From Harmonia axyridis (Eukaryota > Arthropoda > Insecta > Coleoptera > Coccinellidae): a stretch of 64,000 nt of DNA. The notes below the pieces were generated by a model. The model saw nothing but the letters and a program-made list of their open reading frames with translations, was not told the origin of the DNA and did not search any database. The DNA is taken from NCBI RefSeq assembly GCF_914767665.1, contig NC_059504.1, positions 16,866,501-16,930,500 of the forward strand. The letters run 5' to 3'. Numbering within the stretch: the stretch's first letter is position 1; the number at the start of each line of letters is the position of its first letter. A program made the translations under genes and the position numbers. This document shows, in pieces, positions 1-12,449 of this stretch.

Positions 1-467
1 TGGGAATGGTTAAATACAATGAAATTGGGTGCCGTACGAGTTGAAGCCGAGAGATGTTGAACGAATATTGTTTGCTTGTCCCGGCATGATTCAAGGTCGA
101 TGGCCATACTCACGGTTCCAAGATCATGCTTTGGTGGGACCAGCTAGGAGAAGTGTATTATGAGACGTTAAAACCGATTGAAACAATCACAGGTTATCGT
201 TATCAAACTTAATTAATGCTTTTGAGCCGAGCATTGAAAGACAAAATGCCGCAATACAGACACTTCCGCTCTTATGAAAATGGAAAAAATTGAATCGATT
301 CGTGGATCGCTTCAAAAAATGACCAGTTTTTTCAACGCGGGATTTGCACGCTCCCCTACAGATCGGAGAAAGTAGTGGCCAGCGATAAACAATACTTTGA
401 ATCAGTTTTTCACAATAAAGACTCGAATTTCGGAAAAACGGTGGAAAATAGTTGAACGCTCATGTAA
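1..467 (+). mobile_element. mariner family A relic, cut by window start
   Basis: The sequence matches in order the middle and 3' end of the mariner transposases found at 25036-25755 and, reversed, at 31703-32952. Readable pieces include WDQLGEVYYE and the C-terminal region before the 3' terminal repeat. Two internal deletions are visible: one near 95-105 removes the block around the first catalytic Asp, and one near 260 removes the second and third catalytic Asp region. The 3' inverted terminal repeat (430-467) is degraded. It is a dead fossil; the 5' half lies outside the window. Confidence 0.85.
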
Positions 468-1109
468 GTGAGAGCCAAGGCTCCTATAAACCTTATTAGA
501 ACTTTGAGAATTTTCGAGCAGGGCACAGAATACCAGGTCAAACTCATCAAAGCCTATACTTTCTGGCCTATTCACATATTCTATCAGCAGAGATTTTCAT
601 CTGCCGTGATAGTCTCATTCGATATATAAAGTGATTATACCAAAACTCCCCTGGTGGGAGTTCCTGACCAATTTGAAGCCAACTCGTGGTAGCAGTATGG
701 CGAAAAAGAATGTTTAAGGTTTTTTTCTTTTGCGCAGATCTGACTTTATATGTTCAGAAAGATTTCTTATCCTTGAACTCCTATGGCTGGACTACAATAT
801 GATAGCGTCCTTTTCCATGATAGCTGATAGTTACAAGTTTAGCGGATATTACCCTTGATGCTCTTTTAGCAAGTTCTTTTACTAGTACTACTTGTCTTAA
901 TCACCTTATTTCCTGTCATCCGTAGAAGAGTCACTTTGTTGCCGGTAGCCGAATTTTTTATTGCTCTTTGTTTTGTTTCGAAATTTTTGGGGTAAACAGA
1001 CCGTTATGGTTAATTTCTGCAGCACCTAGAGGTACTGTCCAGTGGCCTGGATTGCCTCAATCTGGGCCCATATACCTCTCTGTCGACAGTTCAAAGATTG
1101 CAATGCCTC
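468..1109. other. unassigned sequence, no gene seen
   Basis: I see no coding frame worth calling, no terminal repeats, and no match to other parts of the window. It separates the mariner relic from the satellite array. Confidence 0.5.
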
Positions 1110-2530
1110 TACGTCGTTCAAGAATCCTAAAGTTTTATAGCAGCAAGGGTATTCTAATCTTTAGATGATGAATATGACCAAACCATAGAGTATCAGCTTG
1201 TCTTGGTAGGTTCAATCTACATTCTGTAGAGCTTTGACACGTGATCTGCCACCAGCATAAACACGAGACGAGCTTTCGAGACCTACGTTCGATAGCACAG
1301 TCGTCCAGTCTAACGACTCATCTAACATGGCCCGCCATACTCAAGTAACACTTGAACAGCCAGTTTCCATTTTCCATAGACGGTATGGTTTATCAATTGA
1401 CATGACGAAAATATAGAGAAAGTGGATTGGTATTTGGAAAACAGCAGTCCTAGTACTTCGTTGAGTAATCCTGAAGCTCAATTAGCAGGAAGAGTATTCT
1501 AATATTTTGATGATTAAGTTCTAGATGCATTTATTATAAAGATCAATTTAATGAATTGTGAGAGCATTTATATGATATCTATAATAACTTAGAGTATCAG
1601 CTCGTCTTGGTAGATCCGTAAAGCTTTGATAAGCGTTCTAATACCATCATAAATGCGAGACGAGCTCCTTACGTTCGACAGCTAACGCATCCAGCCTTCA
1701 AAGGAATTATTTAATGTGGTTTATCACACTCAAGTACCACTTCGAATAACCAATTTTTTATCTTTCGTAGACGGTATGGTTTATCAATTTTAATTGTAAC
1801 ATGGATTGGAGGGAGATATAAAAAAAGTAGATTGGTGTTTCAAAGAGCGCAATCCTACTGCATTGTTAGAAATCCCCGAAATCCTTTCAGCTTCAAAGGC
1901 AGTTTGAGCTTCAGATGATGAAGTTCTTCAACTTTGACGCTTTCATCGTAAGGATTCTTATGGTAACTCAGAGGAGAATTTAATTTGATATCGGTTATGA
2001 AACGAATGATATAAAATAGTATGAGCTGGTCTTGCCTGGTCCAACCTATATACTGCAGAACTTTGACACTTGACCTTCCACCAGCATGAACGCAGGACGC
2101 TATGGTTTATCAATTCACATTGTGACATTAATTCGACGAAAATATAGAAAAAGAGGATTGGTATTTTAAATATGCAATCCTACTATGTCGTTGGAGAAAC
2201 CTCAATTCCTTTTAGCAGTAAGGGTATTTTATCTTTAGATCATGAAGTTCTCCAACTTTGATGCTTTTATTGTAAAGATTGACTCCGTGAATTGTGAAAG
2301 CATTTAAAATGAAATGAATGATACCATAGAATATCTGCTTGTCTTGGTAGGTCCAATCTACATACCGTAGAGCTTTGACAGGCGATCTAATACCAGCATG
2401 AATGCAAGACGAGCTCTTGAGACCTACGTTCGACAGCTAAGTCATCCAGCCTTCAAAGGAATCATCTAATATGGCCCGTCACACTCAAGTACCACTTCGA
2501 ACAGCCAGTTCCCTATCGATCATAGACAAT
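1110..2530. repeat. satellite-like tandem array, ~310-425 bp units, four copies
   Basis: A unit recurs four times in direct orientation. Anchors are the block 'agagtatcagcttgtcttgg' near 1187 and its variants near 1592, 2018 and 2328, so the spacings are about 405, 426 and 310 bases. Each unit also carries 'gacgagct', 'acgttcgaca', 'ctcaagtaccacttcgaa' and 'ggtatggtttatcaatt'. The third unit is shortened by an internal deletion that removes the 'acgttcgaca ... cttcgaa' part. Divergence between units is roughly 15-25% by eye. The array ends directly before the GC-rich promoter and exon island. Confidence 0.85.
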
Positions 2531-2547
2531 CTCAGCCTCCTCCGCCG

Positions 2548-2552
2548 TCAGT
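2548..2552 (+). promoter_or_regulatory. possible initiator (TCAGT)
   Basis: TCAGT matches the arthropod initiator consensus and lies about 115 bases before the start codon of the signal-peptide exon, at the edge of a GC-rich island. I see no good TATA box, and no clear downstream promoter element at +28. Support is positional only. Confidence 0.25.
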
Positions 2553-2666
2553 CTCTCTGAATGAAAGAAATTACGATCGCGCAGCACACTAGACGCGGAC
2601 CGCTTCTGAGAGACCGCGAGCGTTTCGGCTCTTCAGTTGATATCGCGACGGCTGTGAGAGGAGGCC

Positions 2667-2847
2667 ATGACACCGGCGACCGGCATCTGTTTCCTCCTGC
2701 TCGCCTGCGGGGCGGCGCGTGTACAGGGTGTTTCGAACCTGCCCAACACCACGGGCATCGATGGGCAGCTCACGGCAGAGTTGGAGATCGACAAGTTCTT
2801 TTCCTACTGGGTGGTTTTTAACAACGACGATGAGGTTAAAATGTCAG
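2667..2847 (+). CDS. first coding exon of a secreted or membrane protein, function unknown
   Basis: ATG with a purine at -3 opens a 60-codon frame. Residues 1-21 form a classic signal peptide: short N-region, hydrophobic core CFLLLACGAA, small residues before a likely cleavage near Gly21. The mature part holds an N-glycosylation sequon (Asn27-Thr-Thr) and an acidic tail ending DDEVKMS. The frame runs into a CAG|GTTAGT donor at 2847/2848, leaving phase 1. The exon is far richer in G+C (especially third positions) than the flanking DNA, as expected for an insect host exon. An upstream ATG at 2561 opens an 86-codon frame in another register that overlaps this start. I do not recognise the family from 60 residues. 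Later exons are not identified; they may lie outside the window. Confidence 0.7.
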
Positions 2848-5800
2848 GTTAGTTTGTGTCTCTCGCAAATTGGTACGAATTTGCATAATTTTCATTGTGT
2901 TATTGTTGCGTTGTTATTTTATTGGGACAATTTGATTTTGTGCCAGACGTGCACGAGGATGAGACGACTTAGTTTCGAGTCTTCGACGATGTTTTAGATA
3001 TACAGGGTTGGCGGTTGAAACGTGACATGAGGAAGTGAGATTAGCGTCGGGATGGCAAGACTTTTTTTGCAAATTTTACCTTTTGTTTCGTGATTTACAA
3101 CTCGTATAGAAAAATGAGGAAAGAACTGACCTCAGATCAGGCGCTTTTAAAAGCTTGTCAGAATTCATTCTTATCTAATTTTTTAGACAATAATTCGCTT
3201 GAACCTATATTATTCAATAGAATATAAGATATGATTCATCGTATTTATAATTTTTAAATTTCTACGTCATAAAAACATAGAATCATCTGATACTTTGAAT
3301 ACAACGTCATTAATTTATATTTTTGAATAATTCTCTGGAGGAAACAAAAAAGCATATAAGAGTAATAAATGCATGCTTGTGAGGCTCAAAAATTCTATGT
3401 TCGATATATGCCATTGGATTCAAATCGGAACCTAATAATGAAAAATAAGTGAAGCTCTGAGCTGAATTCAGGAGCTATTGAGCGCTTTTTCAAATTAGTT
3501 TAATGTAGTTCTTCTACAAAATTTCACATGAACATTTATTATTCAATCGATTTAGAGACTTCTGATTGATCGTTCTGTAATCTCCGAAATGCCTCGTCAT
3601 AAAAATAAAGAATCACTTGAAATTTTCAATACAACGTCATATAGGACTACTATTTTGATATAATTCTCTGGAGGAAACAAAAAACATATGAAAAGACTGG
3701 ATGCATGTTTGGAAGGCTTGATTTTTCCACTGCTGTGCTGAGCACCATGGGAGATTACATTGGATATTGTTAAGATATGTTCATGGGTGAAATTGAAAAT
3801 CTCGAAACTAAATTGAATGTTTATGTTTGAAAAAGCATGTTGACATTCTAATAGTATGAAAAATTATTGAGTTCTTTCAAATTTTGAAAATTTATCGTCC
3901 GAAATTACTTAAATTGAAAAACATTCAAGCGAGCTCAATTTACAATCATCATTCTAACACTTCGGCATTCATTTATTCCTCTTTCATTTTAGCTTATAAA
4001 ATGTAGAAATTGTTGAGAGTTTCCTGTTCATCTTCCCAAATGAATTGAATAAAACTTGATAGTTCAAAATAATTAATCTGAAAAAAAAAATAGCTAACTG
4101 AATTCCTACAAAAAACCAAAGTCTCATGAAATCAATGAAGAAATATAAACATGCATTTAATTCAAAGTGAATCGATTATTATTCCATTTGAATTACTCAC
4201 TATATTCGAAAAGATCTTATCTACTCCATAAAATTCATTTATTTAATGAAGAACTACATGGTTAGCAAACTATTCAGTAAATAATTACTCTATCTAGTGT
4301 CGATATTCACAAAAACAAGTTTGTTTTGACTTAATTTCGCGAATTTTATGAACTATCGTACCTCGCACTGAGTAATCTCTATGCACTGTTAGACCACGAA
4401 TTCATTCAAGATGTATAAAAAAAATTCCTTAATTACCTCAATGAAATTTTCATGAATAATGCGGACTTTATATCAGCAAAATAATCGCACTATTGAATGT
4501 CAATATTTACAGTAATATTACAAAAATATTTACACCAATATTATGAAGCTGTCAAACGTACTCTATGTAATCTCCATAAACCGAATGATCCTGGAGTTAT
4601 ATACATATTATTTTAATCTATTCCTCAATGTCCTAATTTATTTGCTAATTGAACAATTATCACGGAAAGGTGAGAAAAGATTTGGAACAAAAACCAAATT
4701 GTACATTAATCTCAGTCAGCATCTCCAACACAAATTAACATAATTGAGAACTTCAAGGTAGACACCGACCACAGAACACTGACTCATCCATGTTTAAATT
4801 CTCTGATGAGCCAAACGGAGGTGTGCATATTTCAAGCTCGACGTTGTTAATTATTAAGTATTTTCTATACAGCGCAATCCGGAATGACGACTATTATTAA
4901 TAATAATGCAGACATGAATAGACGCACTAATGAAGTCGATGCTATGAAATCAGTTCTCTCGGTATCACGTTCGTTTCTAACCAGTTGAATGAATTCGAGT
5001 TTTAACTGGTCGTATCTGTTCAGATTTGAAAGTAGGAAATTCTGTTTTATCGCACCTTTGAAGGTAAATCCGTTCCTAAACGAAAATATGCAATTTTACA
5101 GTGGAGCGATGAAATGACTATAAAAATTGTTTGGTCCCAATCATAAAGTGATCAACATAGCTAGAGGGAGTATACGCAATTTGTACATGTCCCCAACATG
5201 GTTAAATTATGTTGTCGGATTGTAATATATTTTCAAATCCACAATTTTACTATATCGTTATGAATGTATATTATATGAAATGAAATATATTTATTTGTGT
5301 GATTCCTAATTGAATACGCAAATTTGAATATTTGAAATCCGATATTTTGCCTAATTGTCGAATTTATAATGAGCAGAATATTAATTTTTTCTGTATCTAC
5401 CTGATGAAATCCAAGGTTTGGCAACTTTTGCTCTCCTAGTGTCATCGGTTGTTTCACGTCGTGTGGCGCGCTTGAAGTTTGTTTTCTGAATTTCTGATAT
5501 ATTTAGGTATTCTTTCCAATATATTCTGAGTTAATATGAAACGTTGATTCACTATGGGACATAAGAAGTACATTCTTTGTGGAGAAACTTGCGAATTAAG
5601 TGAAATATCGCATTACTGATATATTTTCATTTCCGCGCGCTTCATGTCAAATTTGATAGTTCATGTTGAGGACATAATTTGCTTACTGAAAATGACATAT
5701 GCTGATATGCTCTCTCTATCTATGTTTATTACTCTGAGGTCTCAATAATATACAAGCACTGGACACTGCATATCATTTTTGAAGCAATATTATAGTTATT

Positions 5801-6506
5801 TATGCACATTATAGGATGCAATGGAGCAAACTGCTATTTTTATATCTCATCATTATTGAGGGTTTCGATTCTTTAACTGTTTATTTTCAATTTGCGCCTC
5901 TGCACTAATGAAAATCCTAGCCTAACCAATAAAAACACATTTTTTCTTATGAATTCGACTTTTTTCGTCAATAACATAACATAATCTTTATTACCATTAT
6001 CATCACGAATCAAGATCAGCAATAGAATATGGTTCAATGTCTACAATAAGTTTTGTAATTTCAATTTTAAATTTTTTTATCAGATAAATCGTTCGAATAC
6101 TTAGGTAGTATATTGAAAAAAACTTATGCTCATATATTTTGTGTTTCGTTCGATGGTATGGAACTTCACATCTTGTATACAGTTCATATTCAACAGGTCA
6201 TCCGAATATTGGGTATTTCACCTAGAACGTATCGTCCTGAAAGCTTGGAATTATCTCTGAAATGGCCTCTACATGACTCTCTATATCTTAGAGTGTTGCT
6301 CTAAGGTATATTTTTGCAGAATCAATTAATAAATAATTTATTCAAATGACTGCACCAAATGACAAGTCCGTAACTCAGAGGTGAAATAAAATTAGTATAA
6401 TGAATTGTTTTCAAGAGTTCCATGTCCACTCTTCTAGTCAATAACCTTTTCATATTGAGCATTTTACTGAGCTGATTCACCTAATTATTCCATCTAAGAT
6501 GACAAT
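2848..6506. other. probable start of intron 1, AT-rich
   Basis: It begins with the donor GTTAGT. The rest is AT-rich without convincing coding frames. A degenerate direct duplication is visible: 3266-3400 and 3595-3725 share 'cgtcataaaaa', 'caacgtcat' and 'ttctctggaggaaacaaaaa', at an offset of about 330 bases. No transposon ends are recognised. Confidence 0.5.
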
Positions 6507-7085
6507 CTAATGAAATTTACAGAACTTCGTAGATGACAAAGATTTCACCTGGGTATTATTTAGAGTTATAGCTTCAGGATATTTGACATAAGACTGAAAT
6601 ATTCTAAATACCACGCAATCAATTTTAAAGACATTCAGAAGTAATTCATTTTGAGTGCAACAGTGTTGTACTGAAATGAAAGTTATTTGAGTTTGCTCAA
6701 TACTCGAACTAAGATGTCTGCAGCGTAATAAGGCATTCGCATCATCAACAAATAGCAAGAGGTCCAGAACATTGATGTACATCAGGAACAGAAAAGGTCC
6801 CAGACTGCTTCCCTGGGGGACTTCTATGTTGACATATTCATCCTCAGACATAAAAACGTGTCCTCTATTATCGATGCAAACTCTTTGAATTCTATTGCTC
6901 AAATAGTTTTTGAGTAACTGTAGTTGACAATCGCGTATTTCATATAAAAAGAGCTTCTTCAAAAGATGATTCATGCTATCAAATGCCTTAGACAAATCTA
7001 GAAAAAGTCAAATAGGACTTTTACCACTTTCCGAAGCATCAACAATATCACAGACCAATTCATACAACGCTATATGAGTACTTAC
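6507..7085 (-). mobile_element. non-LTR retrotransposon RT fragment
   Basis: The antisense strand reads a reverse transcriptase core: LFLDLSKAFDSMNH (one stop before it, near 7010), then VPQGSSLGPFLFLMYIN, then LLFVDDANALL. These are RT motifs A, B and C; motif C is FVDD rather than the usual FADD/YADD, and the spacer between B and C is shortened. No 5' end, endonuclease or 3' tail is visible, so this is an internal relic. The longest open stretch is 162 codons. Confidence 0.85.
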
Positions 7086-7700
7086 GTATAGATATAGTCA
7101 ATATAGTCACCTTCAAGAATGATACATGTAGTCCAACGCTACTTTAACTTGTCAATATCTTTTGAGGTCTGTGAAAAGTCAGTAATCACTAAATCTGGAG
7201 AATGAACTAGGTTAGGTAGTCATGCAATTAGAAGCCAATTGCTTCAATTCGATTATGGTTTCAATCGATTTGTGACAAGAAGCATCGCTTGGAGAAAGAG
7301 ATTTTTCTTTATGCATTTAAAGACGTTTTTTCATCATTTCTGCACTCAATCGGTCCAATAACGTTATGTTTTATTCCAATATTGATGGTTTTACCGTTAT
7401 CAATATATTCAACGAGAAATAGACCATGCACCTCCCAAAATATGGATGCGATAACCCTGCCAGATGATGTTTGAGAGTTTGGTCATTTTGGACTGGTCTC
7501 GCCGATATCTTTCCACTCAACTGACGCTCGCTTTGATTCAGAAGTGTAGTGACGCAAAAATTCCTGTTCATTCTGCATAAACAGCTCCAAACAACGTTCG
7601 GAATCGAAGATACGTTGTTGCTTTTGATCAGCTGTGCACAAGTGTAACACCGATTTTGAGCAAAGATTTTCTGTGGATAAATGTTTACGAAAAACAGTGA
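7086..7700 (-). mobile_element. mariner family C relic
   Basis: The antisense translation shows broken mariner transposase pieces, including the region before the second catalytic Asp (FGRCMVYFSLNIL, read through frame changes) and an N-terminal helix-turn-helix part nearer 7600. It is the same family as 19405-20060 and 29264-31245, sharing the antisense block around 'acttctgcactcaatcg'. The C-terminal part is shortened and frames are broken throughout. The right end lies close to the RT relic starting at 7738. Confidence 0.7.
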
Positions 7701-7737
7701 ATACACTGCCTTCTGAAGCCCATTCGGCGAGCAGAGC

Positions 7738-8665
7738 TAGTAGATATAAATAATTTGCGTTGTAGATAAATGTGCTGAGGAAATTTTAAAGGAATTACTG
7801 AAAGACATCGAAGAGGGTATCAAGGTTAACAGGATAATACTCACCAACATAAGATGTACTGACGATACGGTCGTTTTGACAGACAGTGAGGAATCCTTAC
7901 AAAAGATAATGAATGATATCTGGGAGAGAGGATTAGAATAAGGCATATTAATTAATTAAATTAAAGTTAAGACAATAGTCTTGGTTATACCGAAGAACAA
8001 TGATATTAGAGGGTCAGTGCATAAAACAAGTTGAAAAAAATCAGATATTTGAGATGCTGGATAACTGACAGTCTAGACCCAAACATCGAAATAAGATCAA
8101 GAATAGAGTATGCTAGATCAGCATTTGAGCGAATGAAGATACTTCCAAGAAACGCGCCCTTAGACATGAAACTACGTCATCTAATTGTTGAATGCTATGC
8201 ATGCTTGTTCTTTTGTAGTATGGTATGGAAGCCTGCACAGTCAAGTTGACAATTCTGAGGTGAGTCGAAATAGCTTAAATATGGGTATTTCGCAAAACTT
8301 TCAAGATTTTTGGATGAAGTGTTGAATCAGAGGGTGATGAAGAGTGTTGATACAGAAAGAGAGCTAATAATATCTATTAAAAGACGGAAAACGATCTACT
8401 CCCTCTACTTCGAAGCGAAAATTTATAAATAAATAATCTACTCCCCATACGTGTCGAGGATGATGAGGAGTTGAAAATAAAGGGCAAAATAGAGGGAAAA
8501 CGAGAACGGGAAGGAAGCATCACTCCTAGATGAAGAATAGGTATAAGAGACTGGACAGAAATGAATGTCCAAACGTTAGTTCACACCTTCTAAAAGAGGA
8601 ACGAATTTTCCATGGTTGGCGCCAATCTCCACAAGAAGAGGCAGGAAAAGAAGAAGAAAATAAAA
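7738..8665 (+). mobile_element. RTE-like non-LTR retrotransposon, 3' part of RT
   Basis: The + strand reads, with frame breaks, the end of a LINE reverse transcriptase: GIKVNRIILTNIRCTDDTVVL (motif C, where TDD replaces the usual ADD), then RYLRCWITDSLDPNIEIRSR in the thumb, then a C-terminal RKTIYSLYF region. At 8480-8660 come the basic tail pieces KGKIEGKRERE, RIGIRDWTEMNVQ and VGANLHKKRQEKKKK. This order is characteristic of the group of LINEs whose ORF ends in a lysine-rich tail. The 5' part including endonuclease is missing. An A-rich segment follows 8650. Confidence 0.8.
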
Positions 8666-9268
8666 AGCATCCCGCATGCAAACACCTCTCCCGGAGGCGT
8701 CATAAGGAACCGGAACAAATAGGGAAAATAGAAATGGGAATAAGCGGAAAACACCTACCCGCTTATAAGCGTTATTATCAATCACTTTCAAGTTTATTGG
8801 ATGGAGGCTGGTCTTCATGAGCGATGCAATTTTTATCCTTCGCTAATAATGAAGTAGCAATTTTTCTCAAAATGTTGCTTAATTCGCCACACAGAGGGGA
8901 TGGAAGCAAATAATGGGAATCAATTTTGTGCGAGGGGTAATTTATTGTTGGAAACGTCTTTCAGCATCATTTCATATGGAGGCGATGAGGAAATCAGTCA
9001 GAGCGAAGCTTCGATTTAGGGTGTGTTATGGCAATTGGAAAGTCATCAATTTTAGCACTTGGGATCCCACAAACCAATGATCAGATAAGTGATTAACAGT
9101 GCTTTCATTTCTGTATAATTATCGATTTATTTTCAATTTTTCAATTTTAATCGATATTCAGTGTCTCGGGAATGGCTAGGCATACATAAGCTTGACATGT
9201 TTCTTGAAGAAAATACACTAACTGAGTGGTGGCTATACAGAATGTTTCATTATAAACTAGACAAACAT
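8666..9268. other. unassigned sequence
   Basis: No gene, no terminal repeats and no internal repeats are seen. The open frames on the two strands around 8530-8820 belong to the low-complexity purine-rich tail of the preceding LINE. Confidence 0.4.
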
Positions 9269-9973
9269 ACAGGGTGTTCCTAAATTAATTCGATAAAATT
9301 CAGGGGTTGAATGCTCGTATGGAATCAAGATGGGTCTTTTCTATATAAAACTTTCCTTAGCCCCCCTTTCCGAGATATCACCCTTAAAAGGTGGTGACTG
9401 ATTTTCAGTTCTTATTTTTTTTTCGAAATTTCAGTAAAGCTAGAAACTCGAAATTCTGTAATTAAAAAGAAGATAGAGGCGGTCATTTCCAGCATTTATT
9501 ATGAATCCTTTCACATTTCACATCTTACCTGCTTTTGTCAATTTATTAAATTAATTATTAACTATGAATTTTCTTTTCAGCTATTGGTTTCGGGAAGAAA
9601 ATTCAAGATTAAAAAAATTTGCAAACAAAACATTTCAATTTATAATTTTATTTCATTAAACTTCATTTCGAAAAAAAGGTTTTATATGAGATAAAGTGAA
9701 GGTTGCCAGTTTCACCCCCGTATAATTCAACAGGAATATTGAAAAATACCCGTGGTTAATCCTTCGCGAGTGCACGAAAATGACAGAATTTCAAGTTTCT
9801 AGATTCACTGAAATTTCAGAAAACAATAAGAACTGAATTTTAGTCATCACCTTTTAAGTGTGATATCCCGGAAAGAGGTGGTCTGAGCAATTTATTATAG
9901 GAAAGACCCAAATTAACTCCATACGAGCAATTAACTTCCAGAATTTTGTCGTATGAATTCAGGAACACCCTGT
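9269..9973. mobile_element. foldback MITE with ~190-bp inverted arms
   Basis: It starts ACAGGGTGTTCCTAAATT and ends with the reverse complement, AACACCCTGT, at 9973. The inversion continues inward about 190 bases on each side: 'ggtgatatc' stretches, 'cagttcttatt', 'gaaatttcag' and 'ctagaaact' all recur as reverse complements. The ~320-base centre is unique and non-coding. A TA flanks the left end. No transposase is present, so movement would have depended on another element. Confidence 0.85.
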
Positions 9974-10228
9974 TTATAGTAGCGTAGATGTAGATGACAC
10001 CAGGAGAATCATTTCTTACTTATGATATAAACCTTGTTCCCGAAGCATAAGCGAGATACAAGATGTTCAACATCATTTCTGAGCAATATTCTATTGAGTG
10101 TGGTCAGTTACGTAGAACCTTTGAAGTTACAATTTCTGGTTACATCACAGTATTTTTCAATGCTCAATTCAAAAAAGGTGAAGAACTCTGAAAAAACATT
10201 CAAAATGGCAGAAAACCTATTCACATAG

Positions 10229-11425
10229 GCAGCACCTATGTGTTCATGACTGAATGGGTGAATTTGAGTTCTTCGGCATTTCTTCCAGCAAAACAACTCA
10301 AAGATTAATCTCTTACTCATTTATTGTTGTTTTTACTGTGGGAAAAGATTGGGTTGTCTTCTACTGATTAGCTATAGCTAATGAAACACGAAAATAATTG
10401 GACTGTTTCTATATACGAAGATTGCTCGAAGGTTGTTCATCTTCATCTTCTCAAGGAATCAACTATGTGTTCATGATTGAATGGATTGAGTTCTTCAGCA
10501 GTCCTTCCAGCAAAACAACCCAAAGATTAATCTCTTACTCATTTCTTATTGTTCTTACTATAAGAAAAGATTAGGTTGTCTTCTACTCTTATAAAAAGAA
10601 AGTTCTTACAAAGGAATCTACAGTAATCTGATGCAAAGGGTTCTCTTTCAAGACAGCTATAGCTAATGAAACACGAAACTAATTGATCTCGTTTTATATA
10701 CGAAAACGACTCGAAGGTTGTTCATCTTCATGTTCTCGAAGCATCACCTATGTGTTCCTCACTAAATGAATAGAATAGAGTTCTTCAGCAGTTCTTCCAG
10801 CAAAACAACCCAAAGATTAACCTCTCAGTCATTTCTTGTTGTTTTTACTGTGAGAAAATATTGGGTTGTCTTCTATTGATATAGAAAGTGTGTTTTTGCA
10901 AAGAAATCTAGAATAATTTGATGAAAAGGATTTTATTTTGAGGCAGCTATAGCTAATGATAAACAAAACTAATTAAAGTATTTTAATAGACAAAGATGAC
11001 CCAAACGTTGTTCATCTTCATCTCTTCAAGACATCAAATATATGTTCATGACTAAATGAATTGAGATGAGTTCTTTAGCTGTTCTGCCAGCAAAACAACT
11101 CAAAGATTAATCTCTTACTCATTTCTTGTTGTTTTACTGTGAGAAAAGTTTGGGTTGTCTTCTACTGATGTGGAGAGTTTTTGAAGAGAAATCTAGATTA
11201 ATTTGATGCAAACGATTCTCTTTCAAGACAGCTATAGCTAATGGAACACGAAACTAATTGGTCTCATTTTATAAAAGGAGGTTGTTCATCTTCATCTTCT
11301 CCAGGCATCACCTATGTGTTCCTCACTAAATGAATAGAATAGAGTTCTTCAGCAGTTCTTCCAGAAAAACATCCCAAAGATTAATCCCTCACCCATTTCT
11401 TGTTGTTTTCACTGTGTGAAATTGA
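10229..11425. repeat. satellite-like tandem array, ~285-bp units, five copies
   Basis: Five direct units are anchored on 'ctatgtgttcatgac' near 10237, 10460, 10748, 11038 and 11313. Spacings are about 223, 288, 290 and 275 bases; the first unit lacks about 65 bases present in the others. Conserved blocks are 'ttccagcaaaacaac', 'caaagattaatctctta', 'tgggttgtcttctact', 'agctatagctaatg' and 'ggttgttcatcttcat'. There is no long open frame and no element ends. The last unit is partial. Confidence 0.9.
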
Positions 11426-12449
11426 AAGATTGATGGTCACACAGATCAGCAGAGACGAATGCATCTCAGTAATTAATCTTACGGCGGAAAAATCGAGAAC
11501 AGCGGAACAATCCCTCACTGCTGCCAGATGAAGGATGCTCCGTTAGATGTTTTTTCGCTCGTTCTTGAGCCATCCCGTCGGATTTTTCACATAACTCCTG
11601 CCGGCGACATTTCGGGAAAACAATAAACATTCCGATTCACCCGCAGATAAATCCCATTTTCAGCTTAATTACATTCCCTCCATGTTTTCCGAGTTTAGGG
11701 AAGATACAGAGGAGAGAAAGGCAAGTCGGAAAATTCGCCGAAGGTGAAACGTTCGAGGTAGCTTTTCGGGAGCTGCGGAGAAAAGGCATTATGGTAAATA
11801 GAATTACACACATGAATTAACCAGCAAAGTGAGATATCATGAAATGCATAAAACTTCAACACAATGTCCCTTATCCAGTTTTTGTCTGGAGAAAACGGGC
11901 ATATAAAAATTATAAATTCATGCTGGAAAGTCTTTTCTTCCTTCGGATATGTATTATTATATTGGCACCAAACCATAGAGTAAGGACATCCTACTTTCCA
12001 ATTTGTCTATTTTAGATAAATTCGATCTTTAAATTGAAATTTAGAATATTTTTGAATCCTAAAATTCGACATTTTAAAAAATTCCATGCGTCTTTTATCG
12101 TCCTGTTTATTTGTATTTCTTATGCCATCCTTTCAAAAAACCGAAAAAATTCGAAATAAATGAGTCCATTTTCCGAAAAAAAATATTATCACATCAGGAA
12201 ACCTAAATCAATGTTTCTGTGTGAAACTTGATTGACAAAGTAACTTTTCACAGGTTTCTAGGTCAGGTTTTTTTTTATAAATCCAACTCTTTCGAGAAAT
12301 GGCCAAGGGTTTTCCAATAACAAGTTTAATTTTGAATAGCTCGCTATCTGTCACTATAGAAGCTGTCATTCTTTGACATCTGACTAGGAAAACTACTCCA
12401 TCATTAAAAATACATATGCTTCCATAACGCATTGAATTAACGACAAAAA
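11426..12449. other. unassigned; mildly GC-richer island at 11500-11780
   Basis: The island has more CpG and G+C than its surroundings and no internal repeats. No splice-bounded frame stands out. It could be conserved non-coding DNA, which only cross-species alignment could show. Confidence 0.4.

Noticed and set aside
2719..2997. 92-codon + frame overlapping the signal-peptide exon
   Set aside because: It runs across the splice donor into intron sequence, and the overlapping frame with signal peptide is better supported.
6113..6304. 63-codon + frame
   Set aside because: AT-rich, no motif, no splice context, no conservation evidence.
8530..8820. 96-codon + frame and the antisense 80-codon frame
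   Set aside because: Both lie over the lysine-rich tail of the RTE-like element and low-complexity purine DNA.
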